Positions 10,821 to 22,308 of a stretch of 64,000 nt of DNA are shown here, in pieces. Location: assembly GCA_963575745.1 (NCBI GenBank), contig CAUYUJ010019354.1, forward strand, positions 38,690-102,689. The letters run 5' to 3'. The stretch is from Prorocentrum cordatum. Taxonomy: Eukaryota > Sar > Dinophyceae > Prorocentrales > Prorocentraceae. Made by a program: the position numbers and the translations under genes. Each line of letters starts with the position of its first letter. Position 1 is the first letter of the stretch. Below the pieces are notes generated by a model that was given only the letters and a program-made list of their open reading frames with translations, did no database searches and was not told where the DNA came from.

Positions 10821-10902
10821 AGTTGGCTCATCACCGTTCGGACCTGTTTTTTTCAGCCACACTAGGACCAGTTGGCTCATCACCGCTTAGACCTGTTTTT
10901 TG
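10821..10902 (+). repeat. Two 32-bp direct repeats 3' of the LOG gene
   Basis: AGTTGGCTCATCACCG followed by a GACCTGTTTTTT-type end occurs at 10821-10853 and 10870-10902, 49 bp apart. It lies within the likely 3'UTR or just beyond; role unknown. Confidence 0.85.
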
Positions 10903-11261
10903 ACCCTCCTGCTCCTCGCCTCGCGCCACCGCAGCTCAGGGCTCCTAACCTTCTCGACATGAGTCAGGCCGCAGTGGGCCCGCCAGGCGGCAGTTGGCCG
11001 CGCTGCGCAGGGTCGTCGGCTGGGCCAGGCTGTGTGTTCAGCCACCCGCGAGGGGTTGGCCTCGGGGGCCCTCTAGACCGCCACGGCGCACAAGGCGGCG
11101 TGGCGATGCGCGCCATCGCGCTATCGCGTTCCCTTCGCTCTCTTGCGCGCCCGTCGCCAGTCTCGGCCGCCGGCGATCCTCTCTTGTCTTGGCGCACAGA
11201 ATCTAGGCCTTCCAGATGGGATCCGAGTGAGTGGGGTCCGAAGGATCGCGCCGCACCGCCG

Positions 11262-11425
11262 ATGCATCAGCGATGCGGCTCGATGAGGAGCCCGATTTTC
11301 TTCACGCGGCGCCGATGCATGGCCGACGTCGCCGATGCATCGCCGATGCATCGCCGATGCATCGGCGATGCGTCGCCGATGTATCTGCGATGCGTCGCGA
11401 TCCTCCGATCCCATTTGCTCGGACA
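11262..11425. repeat. Dispersed GATGCATC palindrome repeat, copy 2 (expanded)
   Basis: Same ordered blocks as 7706-7830 (GATGCGGCTCGATG, CCCGATTTTC, GATCCTCCGATCCCA), but the core is expanded into several CGCCGATGCAT units, including one GCCGATGCATCGGC palindrome. The expansion shows that the palindromic core can itself amplify. Confidence 0.8.
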
Positions 11426-11905
11426 CCATCGAGGAGGTCTATACAGAACGCGCCAGGAGCAGATGTCAGCCTGCACCCTTTGAACTGCTGCAGCCGCCCC
11501 AGGCCCACAGCCGCCCGCGACCGACCAGTCGTGCCACGCACCTACCACAAGGTGCGCGATGCTGAAGTGCATCGCCACGCAAAAAGCGCGCGCCACTCGC
11601 GCTCTTGCTTCTCCGCTTCCGCAAGGTTTTTCTATTGTTCCTCTGCTCGTCCTCCTCGTCGTGAGTCGTTGTCGTCGGCCAAGCTGGGAAGGGCCCGCGA
11701 CCGTCGTGCCCGGTCGGCTCCATCTCCTGCTGCTCCTCCATTGTCCACGTTCGCGCCACGCCACTGGGGGCCCGCTTAAAAAGTTGGCCCCGCACCCCTC
11801 CCGGGGGCCATCATGGGCAGGCTTTTGCTGCCCAGGACCGCTTTTCGACTTTGCCGGGGTCTCGGAGCTGGTCCTGGAGGCTGAACTCGGGGATGGGCTG
11901 GATTC

Positions 11906-12050
11906 GGTGGCCACATGTGAACCCTAACCCACCACCCACGATTTCCAAGGGGGGTGGGGGTTCATTTCGCTCGGGAGGTCCTGAGCGGAGTGAACCCCCA
12001 CCCCCCTTGGAAATCGTGGGGGGCGGGCGTAGGGTACACATGTGGCCACC
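11906..12050. repeat. Long foldback inverted repeat (about 60-67 bp arms)
   Basis: The left arm starts GGTGGCCACATGTG (11906) and ends GGGGTTCA (11964); the right arm starts TGAACCCC (11991) and ends CACATGTGGCCACC (12050). Arms match with few mismatches. With G-U pairs the stem extends inward to leave a loop of about 10 nt (around 11973-11982). It resembles a foldback or MITE-like element; no clear target-site duplication was found. Confidence 0.88.
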
Positions 12051-12489
12051 AAGGGATGGGTGGGTGGGTGGGCTGTATACGCAGAGCACGCACCATCTGT
12101 CAGGCTCTTGCTGCTACGCCTGGTAACATCGCCGTCGTCGCCGCCGCCGGGGAGGATCCGCGACGCGGAGAAGTCGACCCCCCCCGCGGTGAGCTTCGGC
12201 GCGGGGGTTGAGGCCAGCGAGGTCGAGGCCTTCATCGCGGAGAATGGCGTAGACGACCGCGCGGCCGAAGCCCTCCGCGGCTGCCGTCCCGAGGCCTTTC
12301 GTCGTCGGCGCAGTCGTCGAGTATGGGGAGGGCTTTGGACGAGGAGCCCCTGGGTCAGGAATCCAGGGTTTGGAAGCCTTGCGCCCGCCCGCCTGGCAAG
12401 GCGGCAGGGAGCGGCCATCAGAGGCGTGTTTTCCTTCCAGTCGGTCAGGGGCTGCGGCCCGCATGCCGGAGGGGGTTATCCTGGCCCTT

Positions 12490-13640
12490 GAGGGCCCAAC
12501 TGGGACGACGACGGCTCCTGCTCAGTACTGTTCAGAGTTTGCTGCGAGACGCCCTGACCAGAGAGGCCCCCAAACTCAGGAATGGCGCTCTCGCCCGAGA
12601 CTTCTGGCAATTCACTCAAGTTGGCGAAGGCCTAACTATGACGACAACGGTTCCCTCTCGATACTTCGTGATTTATTCCGAGGCGCTTTGGCCAGAGGTC
12701 TCAAAATTAAGAAGTGGCACTCTCGCCAGAGACTTCCTGGCAATCCACTTGGGGGGGTCAAGGCCCAACCACGACGACAGCTCCCGCTCGATACCCCCCT
12801 CAAATTGTATTACTTCCCCGCAGCATGGTCAGATGCGCCCGCGACGCTCTCGCTCGAGGCTTTCTCGCAATTCTGTCGAGCTCGAGGCTTTCTCGCAATT
12901 CTGTCGAGTTAGTGACGGCCCAGCTACGACGACATCAGCTCTGGTTCGACACTTCCGCGCAATATACTCCCAGGCGCCTCGGCCATAGACGCCCCAAGAA
13001 TCAGGAGTGGAGCTCTCGCCCGAGACTGCAATCCAGTTGGGATGGTGAAGGCCCAACTACCACAACAATGGCACCGGGTCGACATTTCTCCTCGATTTAC
13101 TCCCACGCCCCCTGGTGAGATGCGCCCGCGACGCTCTCGCTCGAGGATTTCGAACAAATCTGTCAACTTCTGCGCAACTTACTCCGAGGCGCCGTGGCCA
13201 CAGACGCTCCAACTCTCAGGAGTGGAGCTCTCGCCTGATAATGCAATCCACTTGCGGTGGTGAAGGTCCAACTACCACGACAACGGCTCCCGGCCGACAT
13301 TTCCCCTCGATTTTTCCCATGCGCCCTGGTGAGATGCGCCTTTGGTGCTTTCGCTCGAGACTTTCGCATTTCAGTCAAGTTGATGAAGGCCCACCTGCGA
13401 CGATGATGGCTTCCGTGGGATACTTCCGCGGGGCATTCCGAGGCGCCTTGACCAGATCCACCCCCGCGCCCACTGGCGCTCTCACCTGAGACTTTCTCGC
13501 AATCCACTTGGGCTGATGAGGGCACAACTGCGACGACGACGATTCCCGCTCGATACGTCCCTTCAATTTACTCTTCTCACGCGCCCTGGACAGTGAAGTT
13601 GGTGAAGGCCTAACTACGACGACAACGTCTCCCGTTCGAT
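12490..13640. repeat. Degenerate minisatellite, units mostly about 130 bp, about 9 copies
   Basis: Each unit has an ACGACGACAACGGCTCCCG-type block, then CTCGATAC, a YTCCGAGGCGCC-like block, and AGTGGCGCTCTCGCCYGAGAC. Blocks occur near 12500, 12637, 12770, 12926, 13058, 13271, 13397, 13529 and 13614. One unit contains an exact 28-bp internal duplication (GCTCGAGGCTTTCTCGCAAT plus flank, 12852-12908). Confidence 0.88.
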
Positions 13641-13839
13641 GCTCCCTCATGACGTACACCTGGATGGCACATGTGCGCGTGCAATTGCCAGTGGCGGGTT
13701 AGGAAACACACCTCCCGAAGGGGGCAAGTTCGAAGACGAAGAGGGCGGGTATCGAGAGCTTGTGATATACATGTCGGTTGGCACGCGAGCAGAAAACAGT
13801 GACCAGTCTTAGACTGATCGTCGTCGTTGTCGTGCCGTC

Positions 13840-14220
13840 GTCGTCTGCGGCGTCGTCGTCGTCGTACTCCTGCTCCTCCTCCTCCTCCTCCATCCTGATC
13901 CTGCTGCTGCTCCTCCTCCTCATCCTCCGTCCTTCTCCGTCTTCCTCCATCCTCCATCCTCCTCATCCGTCGTCCTCCGTCGTCATCCTCCTTCCCCTCC
14001 GTCCTCATTTTTGCTTCCTCCTCATCCTCCTCATCCTTCCTCCTTCTCCTCTTTTCCTCTCCTCCGTCCTCCTCCTCCTGCTCCTGCTCCTCCTCGGTCC
14101 TCCTCCTGCTCTGGCTCCTTCTTCCCCCCCCTCCCCCCAAATTCCTCCGTACTCCTTCCTCCGTGCTCCTTCTTTTCTCTCTCTCCTTCCCTCCGTCCCT
14201 CCCTTCTTCCCCCCCCTCCC
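13840..14220. repeat. Pyrimidine-rich TCC/GTC/CTC tract
   Basis: Imperfect triplet repeats, GTC at the start then mainly TCC and CCT, grading into C/T-rich sequence. Open frames on both strands are low-complexity and are not called. Confidence 0.9.
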
Positions 14221-14534
14221 TCGCAAGCACTGGCTCGAGACCTGACTTGGTTGTCTCAGGGGTCAGCCTCGGTGCCATCCCGCGGCGCTTGAGGAGCGCC
14301 GTGCCGCCCGTCCCCGCTCCATCAGCCAGGTTCTCACGGCGGTCAATCCGAGGTGATGCTTCGCCAGTGTTCGAAATGTGATGAATGCGGGACTTTCGAA
14401 TCCAACGGTGTGCTTGCGAAGTGTGGCCGGCCATGCAGGACATGCAACACACAGGTACATCGACGTGTTCCACAGTCTGCCGGGGGCAGGCATAAGTCTC
14501 CCAGACGTGTGAATTTTCTCTTACGGGAAGCAGC

Positions 14535-15580
14535 TTGAAGTCCCCGGGCGTCGCGGCAGCCAGCAGGAGTCCGTCAGCCCCCCAGGAGCAGGGGCTTGCC
14601 AAGCAGCTCACCAAGGTCGATCAGAGCACCAGCCACCCAAAACGAATGAATCGGCAGTCAAGCGCTTTCGACGTGCTGTTTGCGCCTGGAGGGATGCTGA
14701 ATCGAAACGCGAGCAGGCAGCGACGTCGTTGATTCGATCGAGAGGCATACTCGAGTCGGCAGAGAAGGAAGCCGCGGCCGCTCGCGTCCTTGCCCAGACC
14801 GCGTCCGCCAAGACCGTCCCAGCGCAGCAGCTGGTGGAGACAGAGGGCGTTGGGCAGTCAGTCAAGTTAGCCGAGGGCGAGCAGCAGTCGTCCACGGTGC
14901 TGCTTCAGCACTCCTGGGACACCATCTGATTCCTGAAATTTGAGGAGCTCGAGTGCGCGCTGTCCGAGAAGGATTCTTCGGTGCAGTTGGAGAAGGATCT
15001 CGAACCCACCAAGCGCCAGCTGGAAGCCAAAGGACACGCGGCGCAGGCATGGCTGACGTGCGCTGTCGAGTTGGGCGCGGCCATCAGCGAGCGCATGGCC
15101 GAGACGAGGAAGGATCGCCAGCGGTCAAGCAGTCGCTGGACGAGGCGGCGACGGCGCCCCCGCCCAGGGCAGGGAGAAGGATGGCTCGGAAAGCAGTGGG
15201 TCGGCAGCAGCGTCTGGAGCCGAGGCCCCGTCGCCCGAGGCCCTGGAGGCGCCCGTCGAAGAGTCCGAGGCGAGGCGGGCGGTGGCCGTCCACGCCGGGG
15301 CCGGCAAGCTGTCGGTGGCGATGTTCGCGGCCCTCGAGGCCACCCCGCAGCGTCGGCGACGGCAAGGGCCAGGTCGGCGGCGGCAAGGGCGGCGAGGATA
15401 AGGGAGTGGGCGCGGGAGGGTGAGAGCCGCAGGGGCCCGCGCGCGATCGTCGGCCACCCAGCGCGCAGAGCCCCAGAGGCCAGCCAGGAGCCGCTCCGGC
15501 TCCTTCTCATCCGTCCTCTACTTCTTCGTCCTCGCCTTCAGCGCTTCGTCGCCAGTTTGTGGCGACGCCAGAGATCATGA
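14535..15580 (+). pseudogene. LINE remnant B: ORF1-like coiled-coil protein
   Basis: From about 14640 to 15120 one frame is kept except for a TGA at 14927-14929. It encodes heptad-like Ala/Glu/Lys-rich helices (AVCAWRDAESKREQAATS, then ESAEKEAAAARVLAQ, then LEKDLEPTKRQLEAKGHAAQ, with ELGAAISERMAETRK). This is the composition of the coiled-coil ORF1 that binds RNA in many LINEs and matches the general style of ORF1 in element D. After about 15120 the frame shifts and GC-rich Ala/Pro/Arg sequence follows. An endonuclease remnant follows on the same strand, as expected for a LINE. A Cys-rich patch (CDECG, then KCGRPCRTC, about 14380-14440) just upstream might be its decayed zinc finger. Confidence 0.5.
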
Positions 15581-15621
15581 TAGTATCTCAACGCTCGTAT
15601 TTATTGATAGGGAAATAGCAG

Positions 15622-16400
15622 GTGCTGGAATGCGAATCGTCAGTTCAGTATTTTGCCTTCGCTGAGACCCACGTCGGAGCCTCAGATCTGACGGCCTGGG
15701 GCACCAAAACTAGAGGACCAGGCTACATTTTGTTTCCGACGGCGGCTCGTCTCAAGAAGTTTGCCCGATGCTCGTCAGTTTCAGCGCAGAGGGTCGTGCG
15801 AACGAAGGGGGGGGGAGTGAATCGTCGCTCGCGAGCGTCTACGAGCGCGCTCCCCCCCCTGACGTCGACGCCGGCCTTGCAAGAGGACGTCTTCTCAGTG
15901 CAGGGCGGCTTCAGCGCCGTCGTGCTTCATGTGAAAAGCTATCCGTTCGTGCTGACATCGGGCTCGCTGGGCCCAACGTATCCCGATATCGGCGGCTTGG
16001 GGTTTGCTCCCCGCTTTGCAACTACCGTGGGTGATGGTGGCCGACCTCGACATCGGCGCAGCTAAAGTCGCCAAGTCAGGTTTCGCCGACAGAGCGGGAG
16101 GTCGCATCCCCACGGCAGACGTAGAGTACACATGCAGTGCAGGCGCTAAAAAGGTTCTCGCATCGACTTCGTCATGCGCAGCACGCCGGCAGTACCCTTC
16201 ATCAAGTCCGTGGGTCCGGTGGTGGCAGGTCCGTGGCCTCCAGGTGCAATTGCGGCTGCGGCAGCGGGAATGGCAGCTTCTGTCTCGAGCGTTGACGACG
16301 GCCGCCGAACTACCGCATATGCCTCGACCAGGCAGGGGCCCGCGGGCAATTCCAAAGCGAGTCGCGCCCGAAGGAGAAGTATCATTGATGCGTAAGTCGC
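15622..16400 (+). pseudogene. LINE remnant B: EEP endonuclease, decayed
   Basis: The first frame (15622-16065) has FAFAETHVGASDL (about 15649-15687), which matches the ETH catalytic motif of EEP endonucleases, followed by an aromatic GPGY segment and a strand region near 15895-15960 (GGFSAVVLHVKSYPF). A frameshift near 16005-16040 moves to a second frame with VMVADLDIGAA (where GDFN is usual), SGFADRAGG and VEYTCSAG (about 16120-16145). Motif order and spacing fit the endonuclease, but the Asn of GDFN is lost (ADLD) and the frame is broken, so it should be inactive. Confidence 0.6.
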
Positions 16401-16419
16401 GAGTGAGCTGAGCTGCGGA

Positions 16420-17760
16420 GTGAGATGTCGCGGCGAGTTCGAGACGTCTTCACGGCCTTGCACGATGCCAAGTGCCCCAGTAGGACTCCTGAGACCTCCG
16501 AGGCCCCCCAATTGTCCAGCTTTCGGGTTTGATGATTGCGCGTCCGTCTGCTCCGAGGAAGATCCTTGGGCCCAGGGGGTCATTTGTCGTTGCGGTGCTT
16601 GCCTGTCCCCCGATCTCGGGAGCCATTGAACTCCGTGCGTCGTTGCTCTAGTGCTAGCCGTCGGACGGGCCCTGGCAGAGGCTGGCGAGGGCGGTCTGGG
16701 CTGCGGGGGCGCGCGGAGGCCGCGCGGCCCTCGCGGCGCCGCCGACTCTCCGCCCGTCCCGGGGGCGCCAGCGGCGGCCTCCGATGGCGTCGGCCCCAAT
16801 TCGTCCGAGACCCGGCCCCCCGATCAGTCGCGAAGGGGTGAGCTTCAACAGTATGCGCGTCCAGAGACTCGGGAGGCCCAGCGCGAGGCTTTCCCGGGTG
16901 TTTCAGTTCCCCCCCTTCCCCACTGCGCGGTGGATTCTATGGCCCTCTGGATGAACCCTTCCGGCGCGTTCGCCGTGGGCGGCGCCCGTGCGTCTTGGGT
17001 CTTCGAGGTGGGGCTCTTATTCGGCGCCATCGTGACTCTGTGGCCCCGGGGGGCCTCGGCAGGGCCGGGGCCCCGACCGCCGAGGTCCAGGAAGCTTAGG
17101 TTTCTGATCGGAGTCGCGCCGGACCGGCGCGAGATGTCGCTGCAGGTCGGTGGGCGAGACCCCTCGCAGTTCTTGTTCCCAGTCGCGTCGCCGTGCTCGC
17201 GAGAGCGGGCGAGCTCGGCGGGGTCGCGCGGAACGTGCGGGTGCGAAACTTCTCGTGGATAGGCCGGACCGAGTTCGCGCCGTCGCGAGGGAGGGCTTGG
17301 GGCCGCGCTTCTCGGAATGGCTTCGCGCGCTTGCTCGCGTCGTTGAGTGCGCGGCCCAGGCGCTCGGCTTCTTCGCCCGTTACTCGGGCGCGGTCGCGGA
17401 GCGGAGCCGACGGCGCGCGGCGTGCTCTCGGGGAACCGCGCGGGAGTTGAGGGATTGGGCTGCGTCGGGCGAGGCCCGTCGGGGCTCTTCGCCGATCGAC
17501 GCGACGAGGCCCCGCGCCCGCGCTCGCCCCGAGGGCGTCGCCCACCATCGAGCTAATAAAATGGGATAGCATGTGGGCCCCGCCCGCCGACCCCCGCGAG
17601 GCCCTTGGTAACGTCTACGGCGCGTTTCGCGAGGCCGCCCCGAGCTGACCGCGGGCGACCGCGATGGGGCCCGCATCGGGCTTGGGAGTGGACCGATTCG
17701 CGCCGGGGGGCGTGGGGGAGATGCCCGGCGAGGATCCGGCAACCAAGTCTGCGGGGTGCC
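16420..17760. other. Unresolved GC-rich interval between LINE B endonuclease and RT tail
   Basis: Open frames exist on both strands (for example 16651-17262 +) but show no recognisable domain. By position it should hold the RT fingers of LINE remnant B, but I could not identify them. Confidence 0.3.
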
Positions 17761-17769
17761 ACATTGCGC

Positions 17770-18720
17770 GGCCGGTCCAGATGATGTTGGTCGTCGGGTC
17801 AGCTCTTCGTAGAAGAAGGTTTCCTTTCCTGCGACAGAGTTATAGGATTTATCTCCGGAGCGTTTGGAGCGTGGCTCCTGAATTTTGGGGTGGAATCATG
17901 GATGTCGCGAGCCGAACTTCGGTGGGGTGCAGCTGCGATGGGGGGGGGGGGGGGGGCTGTCCCGAAAACGTTTCGCAGGGTCTTGGGCGGAGAGGCTGCG
18001 GATCTTTTGGTGTCTCTCGCGGGCGCGGCTTGCTTGATGTCGACGGATCTTGCGACGGTGAGTTTTGGCTCAGACTTGCTCGGGCAACCCTTCCACTCGA
18101 GTGCCCTCCAACGGTGGTCTATTTTGAGATGTAACAGCGCGCGCGTCCACGGCCCGGTGGCCAGATCGATTCTTGTCCTGCGGATTTCGATCTCGCGCGC
18201 GGCATCGCGCGGCCCCCCCCCCCCCCTGCGCCGCGCTCGCCGGGGCCGTGACGTCCCGCGCCATGGAATGGATTTGTGTTGCGAATGTTCGACGCAGTCG
18301 CAGATTTGGGAATCGACGGCGTCTCGGGCCCCAGGGGGGTCGAGAATGACCTCGCCAGATACATCGTGTCGACAGCGCAGGGCATTCGTGGGCAGGGCTT
18401 GAAGTTGGCGACCAAAACAGTTGCGATGCTTTCAACCTGGCGATGCAAGGGAGTCCTTTCGAGCTCGTCGTCTCAGGTGGGTGGGTGGGGCGGCCGCCAG
18501 ACGCGCGACTTTCCGCGGCGTGGGCCCGCGCGAAAGCTGGCGCCCCGTTCGGGGTTGGAGGTGCATGAGGGCGCCGGGCGCCCAACCAGGCGTCGCGCGG
18601 TCATCGGCTATCCTGGGTCAGTTTGCGCTCCCATCTGGCCTCTCGGCTTTGCAGGCAGGGCGCGCAGGCTGCAGGCGGCATGGGATTCCAGACTAACGGA
18701 GTTTCTTGGTAGGAGATGGT
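17770..18720 (+). pseudogene. Possible LINE remnant B reverse-transcriptase C-terminal part
   Basis: Weak but ordered similarity to the LINE RT palm and thumb. FPFLRQSYRIYLRS (about 17825-17866) resembles the helix after motif A. DAVADLGIDGVSGPRG (about 18290-18335) sits where the FVDDLGI catalytic motif is expected, so the double Asp appears lost. LKLATKTVAML (about 18400-18432) matches the usual L-x-L-xx-KTV segment. Frames change and a run of 18 G at about 17940-17957 interrupts it. Function is not expected; an unrelated origin cannot be excluded. Confidence 0.35.
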
Positions 18721-18963
18721 CGATTTTCGTCGCAGGCCAGGCGCGGCGTGCCATGCCGGGACCAATGGGGTGATGTCTGACATCGTTAATCGAGCTGCAG
18801 GCGTATGGTCAGGGCCCGCCGCCCGCCTCGCCCGCGGCGCCGTCTCTCTCTGGCTGCAGCAATGGGGGTCGCATCCAGGACTGCGAGCTGGCGCATCCGT
18901 AGGACATGGTCGAGGGTCAGACAGCTCGAGGCCACCCCGGCAGCTCAGCGGGGCAGGCATCAT

Positions 18964-18999
18964 CTTTTTTTTTTTTTTTTTCGCGCGGGGGGGGGGGGT
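18964..18999. repeat. Poly-T followed by poly-G
   Basis: A run of about 17-18 T, then CGCGC, then about 11 G. The T run could be the A tail of an inserted - strand cDNA or simple slippage; no gene was recognised on its far side. Confidence 0.85.
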
Positions 19000-19762
19000 C
19001 GCGGAGACGGCCGCGGCCCCTCGCCGGGCCACTGCAGAGTTCCACTTTGACGGCGAAGGAGGTATGCGTGGAGTCGAGGGCTGTTAGTATCGTCGGCTTC
19101 TTCGTCACTCATCCGCAGCGACGCCCGGCGGCAGGGGGCTTGCATGGGGTCCTGCTTAGCGTCGCGATCGGTGGAGCTTGGCCGAAGGCGCGCAGGGACA
19201 AAAAGCTTCGGCACCCGCGCGTTGTGACTGCGACAGCGGGAGGAGCGGCAGCGCTGCAGGATCGTTGCCAGGACTCGCGGCCGATCGGTCTTTGGGTCGG
19301 AAGGCGCAGGATGCGCTAGTCGTCGCTGGGACTCACGGCCGATCAGTCCTTTGGCCGGGCGCTGATGAGTGCCGCGATTTGTGAGATAGATGTGGCAAGA
19401 AACAGGAGGCATCTTATCGTGGGCGTGAGGGCTGTTAGGCGAACTAGGGGTCGCCAGAGCACCCGCATAGCGACTGCCGCGTATCCGTATTCATGGGCCA
19501 GCACGAGCAATTCTCACGTTTCTGGCAGCGCGTCTTGATCCCCAAGTCCTGGGGCGACGCGCCGGGCCTGAGCTGCGCCGACGACTGGGGCTGCGACGGC
19601 CGCTATAATGGCGCGGCCGCGGAAATCTTTCCTCCGGGCGCGCAGGACTCGCCGACGTATGTCCTTGGGTGCGAGCGACGGGCCGGTCGTCGCTGATCCT
19701 CGTGTCGGGAGATCTGCTTTGGGCGTCGCAGTTCTCGCCGATTTCGGCTCCGCGGGGATAGC

Positions 19763-20837
19763 TTGCCCCGCCGCTGGGGGGCTCTCAGGGCCCTGGCGCG
19801 CGGTCGCCAGCGGTGGCCCCTGGCTTCGGGGCCGATGGTCTTCGCGAGCTCGGGGTGCACCGCGTCGTCGCCGACTGCGAGAATGAGCGCGCAGGCTGGG
19901 CTTCTAAAAGTACTAGTCCCCAGCTCGGCTTTCGCGGACACATTGGCCCACGTCGGCGTGACATTCAAAAGCAAGGGCCCGTCTTTCATCGCCTTTGCCT
20001 TCGCCCAGTCGCAAGTGTATGGCGCCGCGATCGGGGGCGGGCAGGCCGCGAGATGGCAAATCGTTGAGATCGCCGTGATCGATGGATTGGTTTGCCAAGC
20101 TGCTCTCAGAGTGCGTGTTCCCAGCCTAGCCTGTGCGGCGTCGGCTGCCCCATTCGCCTCTCGACTGCTTCCATGCGGGTGGCGCGCCGATGCTGCTCGG
20201 CATCAAGGGGGCGGCCGACGGCGAGAGGCGCAGGGTGTTCAAGGGCGCGGCAACGGTTTGGCGGAGACCAGTTGGCTTTTCCGGTCTGTTCTTGGCCCGC
20301 GCGCGGCCCGTCGGCGCGCGCGATTTATGGCGGATCAAGGTTCTCATCGGAGATCCCGCCGCGCGAAATGGAAGCGCGAGGCCGGGGTGGCGAGCCGTGG
20401 CTCCGGCGCCAGCGAGCCCGAGTTGATCGTGCGCGTGTTCGCCGCCGCCATCTCTTTCGGCCAGCTCAGCGCGGGCGATCGAGCTGGCCGCCTTCGAGGG
20501 CCTCGCGCGGCGTGCACAGCTCATCGAGCAGAAGTGCTGCGAGCGGGTCATGGGGCGGCCCGGCGCTGACGACGCCATCGAGGGTGACTATCTGGTGATG
20601 GGGGCTGCCGAGACGCGCGACCACCTGATGATCTTTCCCGAGCTCCGGGGCCGCGTCGCGGCCGAACTGAATTGCGAGGCCAGCGTGGTGATGGGGCGCC
20701 GGAAGCTCCGCGAGGAGCGAGCCAGCGCTCGACCAAGCGGCCGCGGCGGCGGGCCCATCGCGGGGGGCGACCCCGCCAGCCTCCACCAGAAGATCGCGCA
20801 GCAGGCGGCCGAGCTCAAGAAGTTGCAGGCTGCTTAG
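19763..20837 (+). pseudogene. Gag-like 5' ORF of the DIRS-like element
   Basis: The clearest part is in one frame from about 20481 to 20837: LAAFEGLARRAQLIEQKCC, then DDAIEGDYLVMGAAETRDH, MIFPELRGRVAAEL and an RRKLREER basic tail, ending with a short heptad-like helix (IAQQAAELKKLQAA). This helical pattern, an A-RR-Q-IE core followed by a MG-xx-TR segment, is what I associate with the ORF preceding RT in dinoflagellate tyrosine-recombinase retroelements; no known enzyme fold is recognised. Upstream (19763-20569, another frame) a segment with SVLGPRAARR (about 20275-20330) and W-x-R-x-A patterns looks like the preceding part of the same domain. Role is presumed structural or RNA-binding. Confidence 0.45.
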
Positions 20838-21385
20838 TCCCGCGGTGGAGGCGACAAATCTGGCAGCGGCCCGGGCGGCCTCAGTGGGGGGTGATCCAGC
20901 GTGGCCCCGTCAGGCGCCTGGCCTCGCCGGTAGGGCGCCCTCGCCGCCTCGGCCGCTTCCCTGCGCCAGGACTCTGGTCGCCATGGTGGTCGGGCGCGAG
21001 GTCCTCGCGATCGACGCGGAGCAGTTGGCCAGCTCTATCTTGCATGGCGGCCTGGGCGACGCGTCTCGCAGCGTTCGTGGCCGAGTTCGCCGCCGGGTCG
21101 CCCCTGGCGACCGGGCGCGTGAGACTGCGTCTGCCCTCAGCCTTGTGCCTCGCGGCGAGCCCAACAGTTCGCGCTCTCTTTCGCTTGCTCAGAGACGTGG
21201 CGTCGAACGCCTCCGACGTGGATGGGGGCGCCTCGGCCCTCCTGCTCTGGGCGCCGCGGCGGCCTGCGACGAGCTGTGCGGTAGCGGGCCCAAGTAGCAA
21301 GACTCGGTGAAGCGCGCCCCCTACCAGCGAGACCTCGTCTCGCTGCCTGGCGGAGGGGCGCTCGCCTAAGGGGGCGAGTGTCTCG

Positions 21386-22200
21386 GTGGCCAGGTTTCAA
21401 GTATCCGGGGGGGGGTGGGGGCAGCATCCCTTGCAACCAGGCATCGACCCGGGCGCGGTCTTCTCGAAGTTCAGTCCACGCCAGGACAGTCGCCTGCGTA
21501 GCCGATCATCCAACGCACACTTCATCTTATACTTGCAGGCTGCAGGTATCGTGGGCCTGCAGAGTCCGAAGCCAGCTACTCTCGGGTTTTTCGTTGCATG
21601 GAAAAGCGATGGTGGTCGGCAGCGTCTTATCTTCGATGCCGAGGGGCCTTCCGAGTTCTTTCGCTCCCATGGGTATCCCCAGTTACCCACCGCTGGCGCG
21701 TGGAGCTCCCTCTATATGCTTGACGAATGGGAGCTCTCTGTTCCGAGTTGATGTCGATGGCGCCTTCTATAGGATTGCACTCCCATCTGGCATCGATGAT
21801 TTTGTTGTTATCCCTCCTGTTTCTGCCGAGCACCTCGCGGCTCTGTCCTCGGGGAGCTCAGGTTGTGCTCGGTCCAGGACGTTGTCGCCGGTATTATGGG
21901 TGTTCCTCGCGGGGTGGTCCTGGCCCTTGTATTTCTGCCAGTGCATGGTTGAGTGCCGTTCTCGATTCCGGCCCCCCAGGCGTGTCCAGCACAGGCGGGC
22001 GATCGCCGACCTCGCAGGGGCCCCGTCGCCGCCGTCTGCGTCGGTGGCGTTGCCTTCCTCGCCGGCGCGCGCTGACGGATTCTCGAGGGCCGTCGACCTA
22101 CTCGGACAGCGGGGCCTGCTTTGTAAGGGGTTGGTCGGGGCTTCTGAGCAGCGAGGCTTCGCGCTGGTCCCACCTTCGAGCGGAAGTCGGGGCTGATTTC
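21386..22200 (+). pseudogene. Reverse transcriptase of the DIRS-like element
   Basis: Frame 1 of the remnant (21386-21751) has a fingers-like stretch, LGFFVAWKSDGGRQRLIFD (about 21575-21640), matching the V-x-KK-G-x-R-x-I-x-D region. After a frameshift near 21740, VDVDGAFYRIALP (about 21747-21785) is palm motif A with its first Asp. LAGWSWPLYFCQ (about 21910-21945) fits motif B (MGWSWALYFCQ-like). The YVDD-type motif C is not recognisable; the expected place (about 22070-22110) has only ADGFSRAVDLLG. Inactive. Confidence 0.6.
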
Positions 22201-22308
22201 CTGGTCGGTTCGGCGCCCGTGGGAAATTCGCCTCAGTATCCTCGATCTCTAGGCCGGTGCAGCGGGGGCGAGTTGGGATGGGTCTTGGGGCGCTTGACTT
22301 AGTGTGAA

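Noticed and set aside
18061-18085. Possible SL end (TTTTGGCTCAG)
   Set aside because: The 3' half matches but the preceding 10 nt do not.
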